Shown: piece by piece, positions 1 through 12,573 of the stretch
Layout of the letters: each line of letters begins with the position of its first letter
Position numbering within the stretch: the stretch's first letter is position 1
Assembly: GCA_013054445.1 (NCBI GenBank)
Contig: JAAMPI010000258.1
Coordinates: 1 to 47,192 of the forward strand
DNA from: Cudoniella acicularis
Taxonomy: Eukaryota > Ascomycota > Leotiomycetes > Helotiales > Helotiaceae
Direction: 5' to 3'
DNA: 47,192 nucleotides
The notes under the pieces: generated by a model
Database searches by the model: none
Told to the model about the DNA's origin: nothing
What the model saw: only the letters and a program-made list of their open reading frames with translations
Program-made: the position numbers and the translations under genes

Positions 1-1178
1 TTTTCGTGCGTGGGCCTTGGCGGAGCGAGTGAGCGCGAAAATTGGCCGTGGATAGACGCGAAGCGACCTAGGGAGCAAAGAATGCAAGCAATGAATACAA
101 AAGTTTTCCTCTGCGCGAAAATTCGTAATAGCCCTCTGTTTCCCCTACATGGGCGTCTCTGTAAATCGCCAAATTATAAGTTACCTCATAAAGCCGATAC
201 CTGTTGTTGAAGTGAATCCATCGCGTCGTCGAAATTTTTCTTCTACAATCCGAATATCGCGAAAACCCTCTCTTATTTTTTGTTAGAGAAAGAGCTAATA
301 GGAAGATACTCTGAAAGAACTTGAGAAATCTCTTTTACCTCACAATTGAATAGAGGATTCGCTTATTAGGGGCTGTTGATAATTTTTATATTGGTAATTG
401 AATAGCCAAGTAAAGTAGCAAACAAATAAGAAATGAATGATGATTAGCTAAAAGAAAGAGGAGTAAGAAACTAACTAACTTTGTTTTTGTAAAGGCCGAG
501 CAGGAGCAATCTGATCCGAATACAGTTCAGCCACAAGGACAAAGTGAGTGCAAAATATGCAGACTTTAGGAGAAAATTCACTTATTGCTCGATATGTAGC
601 TTCGGTTTACTGTGGAGGAACTTCGGGTTGGGGGTGGCTTTGTTTAGCGTGGTTAGAAGGGTTATGAGGGTTGTGAAGTTTGTTGAAGGTGAGGGGAGAG
701 GGGAGGTTAAAAAGGGTATGTGTGTTTTTTTCTTCTGACAATTTGGAAGTTGTATGATAGATTTATTAGAATGTCTGGTTTGTGAACGAGACTCTTTTTT
801 TTCTTTAGGAAAGTGACTTCTTGTTTTCCTTTAATTAAGATTCTTTTCTTGGTTAAGTAGGTGATATGGAAAGACGCTCAGCTATAGCGAGCCCTTGGGC
901 CAGAAAGTGAAAGTGAATTGTGAAGAATTGGATTTTTTATTAAGATCATTTACTACAGAGGGAGAAATTATCCATACGTTGGTGAATGAAATGTCACTAA
1001 TATCTTGCCATGAAAAAGAGTTTGGCTAAGGGATGATAGTGCTAGTCTCATGTTCTCCTTCCAGCTCTGTAGAAGCTAGGCCAAGCCTTCAGTCTAAAGT
1101 CTTGCAGAAAGTGAGGTTCAGCCGCTTACGAAGCTCCCAAGATCCCCTCCAGCGGCGGGTAGTAGAAATTCTCGCCTA

Positions 1179-1480
1179 TCAAGGAAGTCTGGTTGGTGAT
1201 ATTCTGTTCCGCATCATATCTTCCTTCGAGCTCGGAAGAAGTCCAGCTTCAAAGTTTCAAGATAGAGGAGGAGACTTAGCTTGAAGATCTATTTAATGGT
1301 GATGGACATCTTCTCTGTCAAGGAAGCCTGAGTAGTGATATGATCTTCGCAAATGTATTTGCCACCAGGTCAAGTTTCAAAATCCTGGAATCTTGAGAGA
1401 GAAAAAAAAGGGGGCCTCAACTTGCCCAGCAATTAATAGACGTTCCATCTGTTGATGCCAAGGAGATCTAATGGGTGATA
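1179..1480. repeat. Degenerate tandem repeat, about 139 bp period
   Basis: A core resembling TCAAGGAAGTCTGGTTGGTG occurs at about 1179, 1318 and 1457, with both intervals exactly 139 bp. Matching blocks follow the core, such as TTCAAAGTTTCAAG near 1250 and TCAAGTTTCAAAATCC near 1371. A weaker relative may lie around 1040-1080. Copies differ at many positions, so the array is old. Confidence 0.5.
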
Positions 1481-4400
1481 CCGTATTCTTAAATATCCAT
1501 CATGTTCACCATGGCATTCTGTAGTTTAAGCACCAAAATTACCTATCCACGTATAGGAACAAGGAAACTTACCTCAAAATCCCATCCTCTAGTGGCAAAT
1601 TGCCATACCCAGACATCCCACTCCCCCATCATCAACCTCTCAACCTATCAAAATCTCAACTCCAAAAGCGCGTATCCCCGCCCCGGAAGTAAGCTAGCAT
1701 TGATTGCATTAGGCAGTTGTCCTGATGTCAGGTACCAGTTATCAGTCAGGTGGATAGCAAGGCTGGATGAGGCAATTGATCGGCGTTTTCTGCTGCAAGG
1801 GTGTAGCTCTTTTGAACGACTGGTTAGTTGACAGGTGCTAGGGGTGCGGCATTTGGGAATCGAGGAGGATTCGGACAAGGAGTTGGATGTGCTATTGACT
1901 GGTTCGGAGGCTTGCCGACGGATAATAGACCGGATGTCGAGATTCGAGACACTTGCCGCTCTCAGGTACTGGTTAAGATATGTGCTTGAAAAAGGGTGTC
2001 ATGAAAGACGGGACGTCGGATTCTGATACGGTGACATAACATCAGTACAGGAGGCATTGGCTTGGAGATATTGGGAACATTGCCGTATGCGGTAGGTTGA
2101 GGTTGAGAGGTGCGTTGGAACTCTGAAAATCGACTGGTGGGGAAAAATGAGATGGACCTTGTTTTTTGAGACATTCCAGTCGCACAATGAGAGACATACA
2201 CACACACTACCTCGTACCTCCCGTGGCAAAAGTGCTTTTTTGAGAGTACCCGTAAATTGTACATGTACATTGTACACCGGTGTCAAAGTTTGTGTAAGTG
2301 TAAGTGTACCGTTTACGGCTGCAACAATGGCTTGTTTCCAACCTCAGCCCAGTGTCCATGGAAATAAGGGTATTTCCCCCCGTTTGCCGGCGAGGTGTCC
2401 TCTCCCCTTTTCCATTCCCGCCAGGGAAAGTATCCTCGTGTCACCTCAGGCCATTTTTTTTTTATTTCTTTCGCTGTAATTTTCGAGAATGCCGTCTTCA
2501 GGATTACGAGAGAGCCATCTGTGTTTCAGCCATTAGTAGATGGGATGTAAGTATGTCGCTCTAGTCGAATTGCTTTTCGAATTAATAGGGGTCGCGGTCT
2601 CGCCTCGTGGCCGTGTAAGACGTGGCGGCTCGCCTCGTAGATTTCAAGAGTTAAAATAGAAGCAGAGATTTCACAATAATTTGCTTGATGCATTTGTGAA
2701 TTGAGACCCGCGATTGGTAAGACGAGCGGTTAAAGTGCCGATCGTGATGATATTTTATTTGCGTCACCTTTATTTGATGATTTGGGTAGAGTAGAGAAAG
2801 TTCGCAGCTCGTAGCCGCGCCCCTGAGAACTGCTTGGCGAGCCTGGGGAAGGGTTTCCAGGGTACTTCCAAGGTCAGCATGGGAATTGTTCTCGAAGATC
2901 TGACTAGCAAGCGTATGGCAGTGTTCGGATAAGGGAGCTGGTGATAGGCTGATGAGATTGAAATTATTGGTGAGCTTGGACCTATCAAACCTCTGTTTGT
3001 TTTTGGACTTTTTTGGTGACGGCATCTTCGGGGGTGTATCAAAGATCAGGAGGACATCCTAGATCCTGCTCGTGAGTCAAATTGAGAAATATCTACGGAG
3101 GACACCACATGTCAAGTTCCAAACGGAGACCCTTAAAAATGCCAACTTCATGTAAAGTGGATGTTGTGTCGTTGACGTCGCATGTTGCGCCTTGAAGAGG
3201 CTCGAACATCGGGGGAAGACTTTCTTTTGCTACCAGTCTGGCGGTCCGGAAGGGGTTAGGGGGATGGGGAGTGTTCAGTGCTGCTAGAAATAGATTAGGC
3301 TCAGAAGCCTAGCAACCCATGCCGAGATGAGGGCGAGTGGGGTTGCACGCGCAATTCATAACGTGCATGGAAATTTTGTATGTGGAGGTTTCCACTTTTT
3401 GCTCTTGAAATTTTCAGGAACGCGTCAAGCCTGAAGCTGCTGAAGGAAAGTTTTCCAGGAGCTCGTGTTCAGGTCAATAATGGCCACTTTAGAGTCCTCG
3501 ACCCGGTCACTCGGATTCTTGGAGGCCTCCGAGAGGCCCTCTTGCGTCCTTTCACTGTCGGAATATCATGGCTGCTTGAAGCCTTGGAGCCTTGAAGCCT
3601 TGAGGCGTAAGGAGTCGTGACAAGGTATAAACGGAGAGGGTCCTCGCCAACGCGAACAGGGGCCACATGGCGTCTGTCAACGTGGGTGGTACGATTGAGC
3701 GCAACGTCATACCTGCTTTTTCTTGAATTGTTGAGCGGTGAGGACCCTCTCTCGAGCCTGCATTGCTACTACTGCAGCGCATCAACAGCAGTACAGCAGT
3801 AGCAAGACATATTTGCTGGAGCAGCGCCAGGTACTGTTGTTGTCTGCACGAACGACGAGCACTTGCAGGCAATGCGAGCTTGAAATATATTCGTAGGGTA
3901 CCAGGTCCCAAGTCAATGACTCTTTCCGGGCCTCCCGGGGCGTGGTATTGAAATTCGAAAAGGGGGGAGGGGTTCTCGGCTCTTATCCTTTCGGAAGTGC
4001 TTATCTTCCAGACTTCCACTGTGCCACAGACCGGGTGCACTGAGCACATGCATTTAACCCCCCTGACCAGCTCAAGCTGTACCCTGGGCCTGCGCCCGAT
4101 AAGACAAGATTGGTGGCTGTGGCGTCTGTAACCAGGAAGTCGAAGAGGGCATTTTAGATTGCGAGGTCAATGCAGACCACGAACCACCGGACGGGATTTT
4201 TGCCCAAGACCGATGGCATTCCGGGGAAAGGCAAAGGTAGCATCTAGAAATACACAAGACGGTACGGAGCGGTATGCAACTGGTGACTTCTGAACCACAG
4301 AGACTCAACTCTCGCCAAACACCGTCTTTATTTCTGCATCAGATCCGCGCGCTTGGTGGAGATGGAAAGTCAATCGCAGACCCTTGAGCTCGAAAGGCTG

Positions 4401-5309
4401 CGGGACTTTGGAGTGCAAAACTCGTCGTCTTTTGTCGCGTTACCCTAGCACCCTGCGCAGAACAACGCAGTACAACACAACCAACCTCGCGTTGAATTGT
4501 TGTATCGGCATGCGCATCATGCAAAGACTCAGCAAAGGCGTCTGCGTGCCGGAGGAAGTCTGGAGGAAGATAAAAATGAAAGACTCAGGAGCTTGGAAGC
4601 CCATTATCAACAACCCCTGCCATCGCAATCTTGCAAATCTTGCACAGCCTGGAAATCTTCCCTGCACCACTCTGTCATCGTTCTTGAATTATGATTGATC
4701 CTCATCCTGCTCCACTTATTCTTGCGCCCACCGCAACGCCATGTCAACATTACGATCACGCCTCGAGATTTGTCCGTGCCGTCCGCCTCCATCAAAATCG
4801 TGACATCTGGGGGGGAGAGTAATATCGTATGGGAGTCTGCTGGTGACACGAAAGCACTCTCCAGCGCCCTTGCTGCTTGGCGGGAGTAGCAGGGCCATTG
4901 ACAGGCTGTGCCGTGGTGAATGCTGTTCGAATTCTCGCTCTATATACATTAGTGGCCTGCATGTTAAAGATCGTCTCCCTGCCCAGCTGGAGATCCGGAC
5001 ACCAAAACAGCCACGGCTACGGAGCTACAGCTTCGAGCTTGAAGGTTTGAGCGAGAAGTGCTGCACTTGATATCAATATCACATCCGTAAAGTGACCTGC
5101 AGAAGCCTCTGTGTTCATGTTCATGTACGGTACTTTGCGCTGTGCCTCGACATGAAGCCGCATCGTTGCTGGTTGCGAGTGACTGCCCTCATTCGACAGA
5201 TAGCGATGTCAGCATCCACTACAGGATGAACTGAGTGCTTATGATCTAGGCTGCGCTGCTGCAAACAATTGCGCCTTGCTGCTACGAGCTTCTGCTGGAT
5301 TGTTGCATG

Positions 5310-5352
5310 GCTATTGCTGGCTGTTGCTATTGCTGTTTCTGTTGCTATTGCT
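5310..5352. repeat. GTTGCT/ATTGCT simple repeat
   Basis: A short low-complexity tract built from GTTGCT and ATTGCT hexamers with a few variants. It is not inside a supported coding region. Confidence 0.5.
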
Positions 5353-6660
5353 GCGAAATCATAACAGCTTCAAGAGAAGTGAAGCCTAAAATCCCTTTTC
5401 TGTGGAGTTCATGCTCTCAACAGAAATGGTGCTTCTTTCATCCAGCATCGTGAACTTGTCCTCCGCGCTTTCCACAACTGGAGAAAAGGGTCGTTGAAGG
5501 TTTCTCGCTTTCTCCTTAGGTTCGCGGTAGTCCCATTAGCCGCACGCCCAAAATCCCCTATCGCGGCAGGCCAGCCACGCTGGGGCAGGATCGCAGCATC
5601 CAGGATCACCACAGGCACTGAAAAAAAAAACTTCCTCGCCGGAAGCCATACCCTGGAGATCAGAGTGCTTCCGTCCCATCTCCATCCCCATCCCCATTGC
5701 ATCGACGCCGCCGTCGCCGCCGACAGTCTAGCGCAGCGTTCCCCATAGGCCCTATACATCGTGCTGTGGCTGCAACCGCTGTCTGGCCGCAATAATACAG
5801 CAACGCGCTGTACTACTGCGTCTCTCCTCATTATCCGCCCGTTCACCCATCATCCCACCGCTGCTTCTGCTAGGGCCAACTTCAGTCCAGCTGCCAGCTG
5901 CCAGCAGCTTCGCAAGTTCGCATACATACGAGTGCGACTGCGGATTGCGAGGTATCTATCCTGCTTTCGAGCCTGTCTGCCGCCTGTGACCGCGACGGCG
6001 ACCAAGGCCTGCCCACTGCAAGATCGCCCCCGAGTGCTAAGTCATCCACAGAAGCAGTGCCCCTGCACCAATCTTGTTGAGCCACCCGCGCCCACGCGAA
6101 CGGTCTTTGACACCTCTGCCATACACCCGTAGCCCGTACCGTACGCAGCTTTCTACAACACGCCCGCCCCTCCGCCATCCAGCCATCAAACACGCTCTTT
6201 GCAAATCACACACCATCTGTCCGCGGCTTGAGATCAGCTCTTCGCTCGCAGGCGTCACGCTCGTTACAGCAACCACTCCCCGACCTCCGTGCCCTCGACA
6301 CCAGCTCTCGTTTGGTGCCGGCAGCGAGTAAAAAAAAAGCAAGGCTTCTTCACGACAATTTTGGCGACAACTCGGAGGCGAATTCGGTCACATTTCCTGA
6401 CGGCACCCGTGTGGTCGAGCCCAGCACAGCTACTGCTGCATCTTCCAAACTTGGCCAACTTCATCCAGCCTCTGGTCGGTCGAAATGGCTCCATCCCCTC
6501 CGCGGTTGAGGATCCTCTCAGGTCTGTCTCCATCCCGCTCGCACCCTTTAATCACAGCTCTCCACTTTTCCCGTCACTGCAGAGAAGAGCTACAGCTCCG
6601 TTTCCTACATCACACTCGTTGATCCCCTGTGCCGTTGATGTGTCAATCGTTCTTTTCGAG

Positions 6661-9163
6661 ATGGATGATAGTTTTCTAATCAAAGTCTGTGTAGTGGGCG
6701 GCAATGCTGTGTCGGCTTTCCTGTCATGGCGGCTCCAAGCCACCAACGCTTGCGACGTAACATTGGTATGGAAGTCTGGATTTGATGCCGTATATCAATA
6801 CGGGATCTCCTTCAAGTACGTCCGGAGAAGAAAAATCATATCTTCATAATATTTGGCAGAGCACTGACGGCTTGGTTTCGCAGGTCAACATCCTTTGGGA
6901 ATGAACGATTCAAGCCTAGACACGGTAGGCCTCCCATATCACACTTCACAATTCAATTGGTATACTAACTTTAAGTGATAGTTGTGCGAGCTCCTGAAGA
7001 AGCAGCAAATACTAGAGAAGGTGCCTTCGACTACGTGCTCCTCTGTGTAAAAGCCCTCCCCGATGTTTACGATCTTGCGGCCGTCATCGAATCAGTCGTT
7101 ACTCCACAACATACTTGCATTCTCGTCAATACCACACATACGTTAGGCGTAGAGGCCCATTTGGAATCTCGATTTCCGAGTAACGTTGTATTGTCCCTCG
7201 TTTCCGGTGCAGAGATCACGCAATTGGGAGCCAGCGAATTTGAACACAAGGGCTCAACAGAAATATGGGTTGGCCCGGCAAACAAGAACCCGTCGATGCC
7301 TGGAACTCTGCAAACTGATATGGCGGAGGCGCTAGCCATGACTTTATGCAGTGGGCAGGTGGATTGCCATGTGTCCAGCAATATAAGGCAACAGCAATAT
7401 GAGCGGATGATCGGGTGAGTCGGCATTGAATTTCAAATTCCTTTTGCTAACACATTATTTACAGTCCAATTGCTTTCCACCCATTGAGTGTGATATTCGA
7501 AACTCCTTCCCATGCAGCATTATTAGAGAAGGTTGGCGTCAAGGCATTGGTGTCGGAGGTGTTTGACGAGCTTCTAAGCATTGCTCAAGCACAAGAATGC
7601 GGATTTCCTGCCGACTTCAAGCAGAAAATTTTGGAGGAAATGGTAGTCCCAACAGAAGCCAACAGCATTATGTATCAGGATTTTGCCGCAAAGCGCCCAA
7701 TGGAGGTGGAGACGTATCTTGGTTCCCCAATCAAGCTTGCGCAAACCGTTGGTGTTCGGGTCCCGCGCATCGAGACTCTATACGCCGTTCTTCACAATTT
7801 GAACATCGTCAACCAACAACGGAAGGATGTTGTCGTACCTTCACCTGCACCGACCAATCAGCCTCCTGCCAGATTATCGTCTGCACCACCGGTTCGGCCA
7901 ATGATGAATGGCGCACCAAATGGCAACATGCCGAATAATAGAGGCCGTGGGAGAACCTCATCAATGAATGGCCCACCACCTGGCATGCGCAGAGGCCCTC
8001 CGATGATGATGAACGGCGGGCCACCTAATGGGTATGGAAGACCCATGGCCGGCAACGGATACCCCCCTCCTACTCCAAGAAACCAGTCAAGGAGAGGTTC
8101 TCTGGATGGCAACGATCTAGAAGAGTTCAGTCATTTGGTATTATACAATGATATACCAGAGTCAGGAGAGTCAAACTATGGTGGTAGTGGAGTAGGAGGA
8201 GGGGTTGATGCCAACGATATCGCTCTTCGCGAGCGAGAGCTCATGCTCAGACAGAGAGAGCTTGCCTTACGAGAACAAGAGATGAGAATGAGGAGCAGAG
8301 GCCCAGGACCTGGACCTGGACCTCGCCGAGGTGCTCCACCCACTCCCTCTGTGCGAAATGGAGGAGGGTTTGACGACGATGACGATGATGATTATTTTGA
8401 CCCAGCAGATGGACCACCCCCGCCTCCTATAGATCCCGACAATTTTGATATGATGAGCGTCACTTCGAGACGCAATCGCAAGGCACCAAGTGCTAGTCAA
8501 CTTCGCAAGAACCCAGAATTTGGCGAGGCCCCTACCGCTCCCCGAAGGGGAAATGGTTTCCTGCGACCTGGGTTTCCCAGGAACCGCTCCAGCGCGAGGA
8601 TCATCAGCCAAGTCCCTGGCCTCCATGATAACTTGATGGATGACCCATTAATGGGCTATTCGTCAAATCGATACGGCAATGTAGATCGACAACGCTTGGG
8701 AGTAGAGTCAAGAACTAACTCATTAACCACTGCTCGACTTGACGAGCTTCAATATAGTGGAGCACCTACACCTAACAGCAATGGCACACCAGGGCCTTAT
8801 CCGCGACGAGGCAGTCAGTCACCTGGCAATCCTTACAGCCCGAAGATGAGCAGAGGTGGTAGACCATCACCACCAAATGGTTATGGGACACCAAATGGCA
8901 GGCCTTCACCTCCAGGAGACATGAGACAGCCTCTCCCACGTCATCCACCAGGACAAGGCAATTCGGTTGCGCCGCAGCAAGTTGAGCAATATGCAGGGGT
9001 GAGCGCCCTTCATCCACCCAAAGGTCCTGTGAACGTTCGAAGTCTGACGGGTAGTGCGAGCGCTAGCGCGGGGAGTGGTGACAGCGCCAACCTCGATTCC
9101 GAGCCCTCTGCTCACAGCAGTCAGAGTAGTCTTGGGCCACGACCACCTATCGGCGTACGGTAA
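6661..9163 (+). CDS. Ketopantoate-reductase-like (ApbA/PanE) protein with long disordered tail
   Basis: Four exons: 6661-6815, 6884-6924, 6982-7414, 7465-9163, giving 775 aa. The introns are 68, 57 and 50 bp with good borders; TACTAAC lies in intron 2 and GCTAAC in intron 3. Residues 1 to about 325 follow the ketopantoate reductase fold: an N-terminal Rossmann segment beginning VCVVGGNAVSAFLSWRL, a middle part with LLCVKALPDV, and a C-terminal helical domain with NSIMYQDF and EVETYLGSP. Compared by eye with bacterial PanE, the catalytic Lys and Asn positions appear to read Arg and Pro/His (segment YERMIGPIAFHPL). The dinucleotide loop GGNAVS is not a classical GxGxxG. Residues 326-775 are Pro/Gly/Asn/Arg-rich and look disordered. 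They include a charged heptad-like helix (RERELMLRQRELAL, about 460-485) and an Asp run. A metabolic reductase role is uncertain; a structural or regulatory role is equally possible. The start is chosen because the fold begins immediately after it. Confidence 0.85.
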
Positions 9164-10824
9164 TACAAAAGGAGTTAAAGGGGTCGATTTCGGTCATGTC
9201 CGAAGCATTGCATCGCATTATGTTCGGAGATGCTTACGAACCTCCAAACCTCCAGTTCAAAACTAATATTTTCCACACGAGGGTCTTTTTTTTTTGTTCA
9301 CGGCCGATCGACTTCGAATTTGCATACACACTTCGATTTTTACTTCGCTTTAATGGGCTTTTGACAGGAGACGGAAGGAAACGAAAACCATCCACAAGAG
9401 TGGAAAATAATGATGAATACCGGAAATTAGACTTTGGGAGCGTCGGGGTTACACATACTTGCTTTTGGTCTTCCTGTGGGTGGACAAAGTACATACGCAC
9501 AGTGCGACACAACGCACACATTCTTGTTTTTCACCCTTTCTGGTAATATTGCATCGGGGTCGGCGTCTTTGATGTCCTGCATATAATTTCTACTTCAACC
9601 CCCTTGGAAGGCTTCGAAAGGTCGAAAGTTTAGTGTCCGAACGGTTGACGAGGATCTGGCTAAGAAGAAGGGAGTCTTCGGTATACGAGAGATGGAGGCT
9701 CATCTCTTGGCTGGGCCGGCTTAAAGAACTGTTCGGCACTGTGTATCAATCAAATTTGGGAGATGATGGCCGGGGCAGCATGGATGGAAGGCGATGGGAT
9801 ATTTCTGGGTGGTGGACACCATGCGGATTCGGTTCTGTCTGTTGTTGCGGTAGATGGATAGGTTGTATAGAGACCTATTGAGCGCTCTTTTAACTGCCGC
9901 CGAACCGTACAGTAGGTAGAGGCGGATAGCAGATTCCAGTTGCAAGCGGTCAGTCATTTTCAGCAACAATATGAGAGTTCATTGGACGTTCTTTTTTGTC
10001 CCCTTCCCTAGTCTTGCTTGATTTTTAAGACCAGAAGGAAGTGCTATCTATGCTTTGCAAGTGATTTTCTGATGAAATGAAATACCCGATTATTGTCCCT
10101 TTCTGTTTTGCCCATTTTTCCAGCTCACTCTCAATTAGCGGGGTATTGATTAGCAACCCCCTTTTCCCCCCGCTTATTTCTAACCTCACTTCAGTTGCTC
10201 AATCACTTCCTACGTAATGGATACCCATGTTTCTTTGCTTGGCAACCTTATGAGCAGGTAACTCTCTGCAGTATTACGGACTAAGGATATTAAAAACAAG
10301 AATTCTACTAATATGATGGTATTTCGAAACGGTAGAAGGACTTAAGGGTGGGAAATCTGAAATGTAATGAAAGTACCTTTTAGTGGCTGAATATCTAGAT
10401 TCAGGAATGAGTCTGAGAAGGTGTGTGGGCGTAGTAAAACTTGATCCTGAAGCTTTGGGGGGGAGGGTGAGGAAGAGGGTGAATGAGTGGGTGCAATTTT
10501 ACGTCTGATTTTCTTTTTTGTTTTAGATAAGTCTCTTGTTTTTTTTTTGTCCCGGAGGAGAGGCTGGTGTTTAGGTAGGCAGGTGTGAGTGTACAGTACT
10601 TGTACAGGAGAGTGTGTTGTTAAATTTCGTTCTAGCTGAAATTGGGGACTTGGACTTGGATCCAGAGCTGTATATTCGAATTTTCAGTTTTGTTTAAAAA
10701 TAGTAATAATATACTGATAGCATGATAGAAATATACCACGAAATATGATTAGTCTTCTATGTAGAAACAGTATTCTTTTCGTATTTGCATCCCTTCGATC
10801 GTTTGGCGCTTAGTATCGCCATTA

Positions 10825-10847
10825 TCGCGAAGTAGCACAAAACACTT
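10825..10847 (-). repeat. Dispersed short repeat, copy 1
   Basis: Read on the minus strand it begins AAGTGTTTTGTG and continues CTACTTCGCGA, matching the copy at 10973 in 20 of 23 bases. CGATACTAAGC follows in both, about 5-10 bases further on, so the homology extends past the core. Confidence 0.55.
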
Positions 10848-10972
10848 TAAAGATTGAAGCTACTGTGCCACATTATTAGCGCAAAAAATATTTCAAACTC
10901 ATCTAGCTTATCATCTTTTATTTATTTTCCAAGACCTAGGACTTTTGAACTAGTGCCTGTTTAATAAGTTTT

Positions 10973-10995
10973 AAGTGTTTTGTGAGACTTCGCGA
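10973..10995 (+). repeat. Dispersed short repeat, copy 2
   Basis: Begins AAGTGTTTTGTG, then AGACTTCGCGA. It is followed by ATACTAAGC, shared with copy 1. About 50 bases downstream CACTTGAA partly mirrors the start, so the full unit may be a small imperfect palindrome. Confidence 0.55.
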
Positions 10996-11192
10996 TACTA
11001 AGCCAGTTCGGTGCATCACGTCACTTGAACGAAGAATAGAAAAGATCATCCTCAAAAGCTATGAAAACAAAAAGAACGCAATTTGCTTTGTACAAGTGTC
11101 TAGTTTAGGTAAATTGCTTTTTGTTGGACCTGGAATTTATCAAGCACTTTGTTTCCCCTGGTAAAATCGACCGCCACCACCATCACTCACTG

Positions 11193-12002
11193 CTACTTCT
11201 CCTTCTTCTCCACATCCCAAACCCAAACCTCCTTCGCAGGATTCTCTCCACAGCCCTCACATGTATGCATTACCCCCAGCCCCTCATCCAAATTCTTCAG
11301 AAACGTCTTCTTGAAGAAGCGAATATCACGTTGCATATCAAGTACTGTGCGAGGTTCGGGTCTGCTTCTTTCCTCCGTAACAAACGTCACTCCCTTAAGA
11401 GAGTTCGATGCTTTTGCAACATCGACAACGGCGATAGGATATACGTATGTCCAGGGTTGTGGGAGCATGATGTACGTGACTGTTTCGAGGGCGTTCTTGA
11501 TTCTGACTTTGTTTCCTCGAAGTCGGGGATAGCGTAGGTGTGGAGTTTCGTCCCTTTAATTTAGGTTTTGTTAGTCAAGAACATGGCTTTCTGAATTTTG
11601 AGACGGGGGAGGGAGGAGGAGGAAAAGCGCTTACATGTTATCGTCATACTGCACCAATTTAAGATGTCAATACTGGAGAAGACGTGCCATCGGAACCTTC
11701 GTAAATGCCTCCTCGGACTCTTTATCAGAAATCGTGCAATTAATTTCTGTCAGATATTCGAAAACGCCGAAGGCTTCAGAATACATAATTTTATTGTAGT
11801 TCTTGAACGCCAAGATTAGTGCTGGTAGCTGACGATCTGCTAGATTGATGGCGGGAGGGTACGATATATCCTCGTTATTTAGTACATATAAGAATATATC
11901 GACGCGGAGCTCAGGTGGGACGTTGTGCAGGGTGGTGGGATTTTGAGGAGTGGTGCTGGTTATTGTTGGTGTTGATTCCGGCTGGGTTGTTGGGTCGTCC
12001 AT
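11193..12002 (-). pseudogene. F-box-like fungal family gene with premature stop
   Basis: Two exons, 12002-11635 and 11553-11193, are joined by an 81-bp intron with donor GTAAGC, branch TTGACTAAC and acceptor AAAG. The product would be about 241 aa. The N-terminal part has VPPELRVDIFLYVL, a motif seen at the start of many fungal F-box-like or 2EXR-like proteins of unknown role. The C-terminal part has HTCEGCGE, a short Cys-rich patch. In-frame TGA at 11669-11667 interrupts exon 1. The relative at 14506 reads Arg at the matching place (segment LKSRHITL against LQY-stop-HLKL), so the ancestral codon was probably CGA, changed by one C-to-T transition. Reading resumes in the same frame and splices in frame. 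An alternative 48-bp intron with a weak GTTCCG donor would skip the stop. I favour a pseudogene. Confidence 0.6.
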
Positions 12003-12507
12003 GGCCGATATGTTTAGTCGTGTGACGGGAAGTGGTGTTGAATTGCAAATTCGATATTCTTCTTCTGGGAATGAACAATTTGCGAATGTGCAGGTTGGCG
12101 AGTAGTATATGTAGAAGGAAGAGCCCCTGGTGAGTGTCCCGTCGGGGCTTCGAGATTGTGAATGTGTTACGGGATGCTGGTTGTGCGGTCTGAATGTGTG
12201 TATTACTGAAGGATGGAGAGTTAATTACAGGAGAAAGCAGGGACTATAAGTCACCACACTAGCATAAAGCTAGTCCGAATGAGGCTAGAGTGTTGCTAGC
12301 ATGCTGTCTACGTGACAGTCATGTAACAGAATGGACTTTTTTTATTCACTCAAATCGTCCGTTCCCTTTGATTATTCGCAACACTTCGATGAATGATCAT
12401 CATTTTACTTGACTGTATAGATGCAAGAAGACGATTTTAATAAAAGCCGTCTATCTTTTCGTATTTAATAGAAAAAGTTTGTTTTGGATTGGTGGTCATT
12501 TTCCTAA

Positions 12508-12573
12508 TTTGAAGTGTTTTGTATGATTTTGCAAAGCAGCTCAGTATCGTAAGATCGAACCAAGCACTTCAAA
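12508..12573. repeat. Dispersed short repeat, copy 3, palindromic ends
   Basis: A 66-bp unit starting TTTGAAGTG and ending CACTTCAAA, a perfect 9-bp terminal inversion. The left side continues TTTTGTATGATTTTGC, matching the other copies with several changes. It resembles a tiny foldback element. Confidence 0.5.

Larger units (their letters stand above)
1..6660. other. Gene-poor region, no supported gene
   Basis: About 6.6 kb in which I could not build a gene. Open frames up to 165 codons occur (for example 3552-4049 and 5409-5846, both minus) but none shows a recognisable domain or believable exon joins. The sequence holds a degenerate tandem repeat (1179-1480, separate entry), a CA-rich run near 2198, a GTTGCT/ATTGCT simple repeat around 5310-5352, and a C-rich, CT-rich stretch from about 5500 to 6650. 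That last part lies directly upstream of the gene at 6661 and probably contains its promoter and 5' leader. A divergent or lineage-specific gene or a non-coding RNA cannot be excluded. Confidence 0.6.
9164..11192. other. Intergenic, AT-leaning, no supported gene
   Basis: Two kilobases between the reductase-like gene and the F-box-like pseudogene. Only short open frames occur. The first few hundred bases should hold the 3' UTR of the upstream gene. T-rich runs are present near 9289 and 10540. Two copies of a dispersed short repeat lie at 10825-10847 and 10973-10995 (separate entries). Confidence 0.6.

Noticed and set aside
3552..4049. 165-codon minus-strand open frame
   Set aside because: No domain, odd composition and a competing plus-strand frame; looks like chance.
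5409..5846. 145-codon minus-strand open frame
   Set aside because: Lies in C-rich promoter/leader sequence; no family resemblance and no splice partners.
6289..6660. In-frame 5' extension of the reductase-like gene
   Set aside because: The Rossmann fold starts at the 6661 ATG and the extension is low-complexity leader-like sequence.
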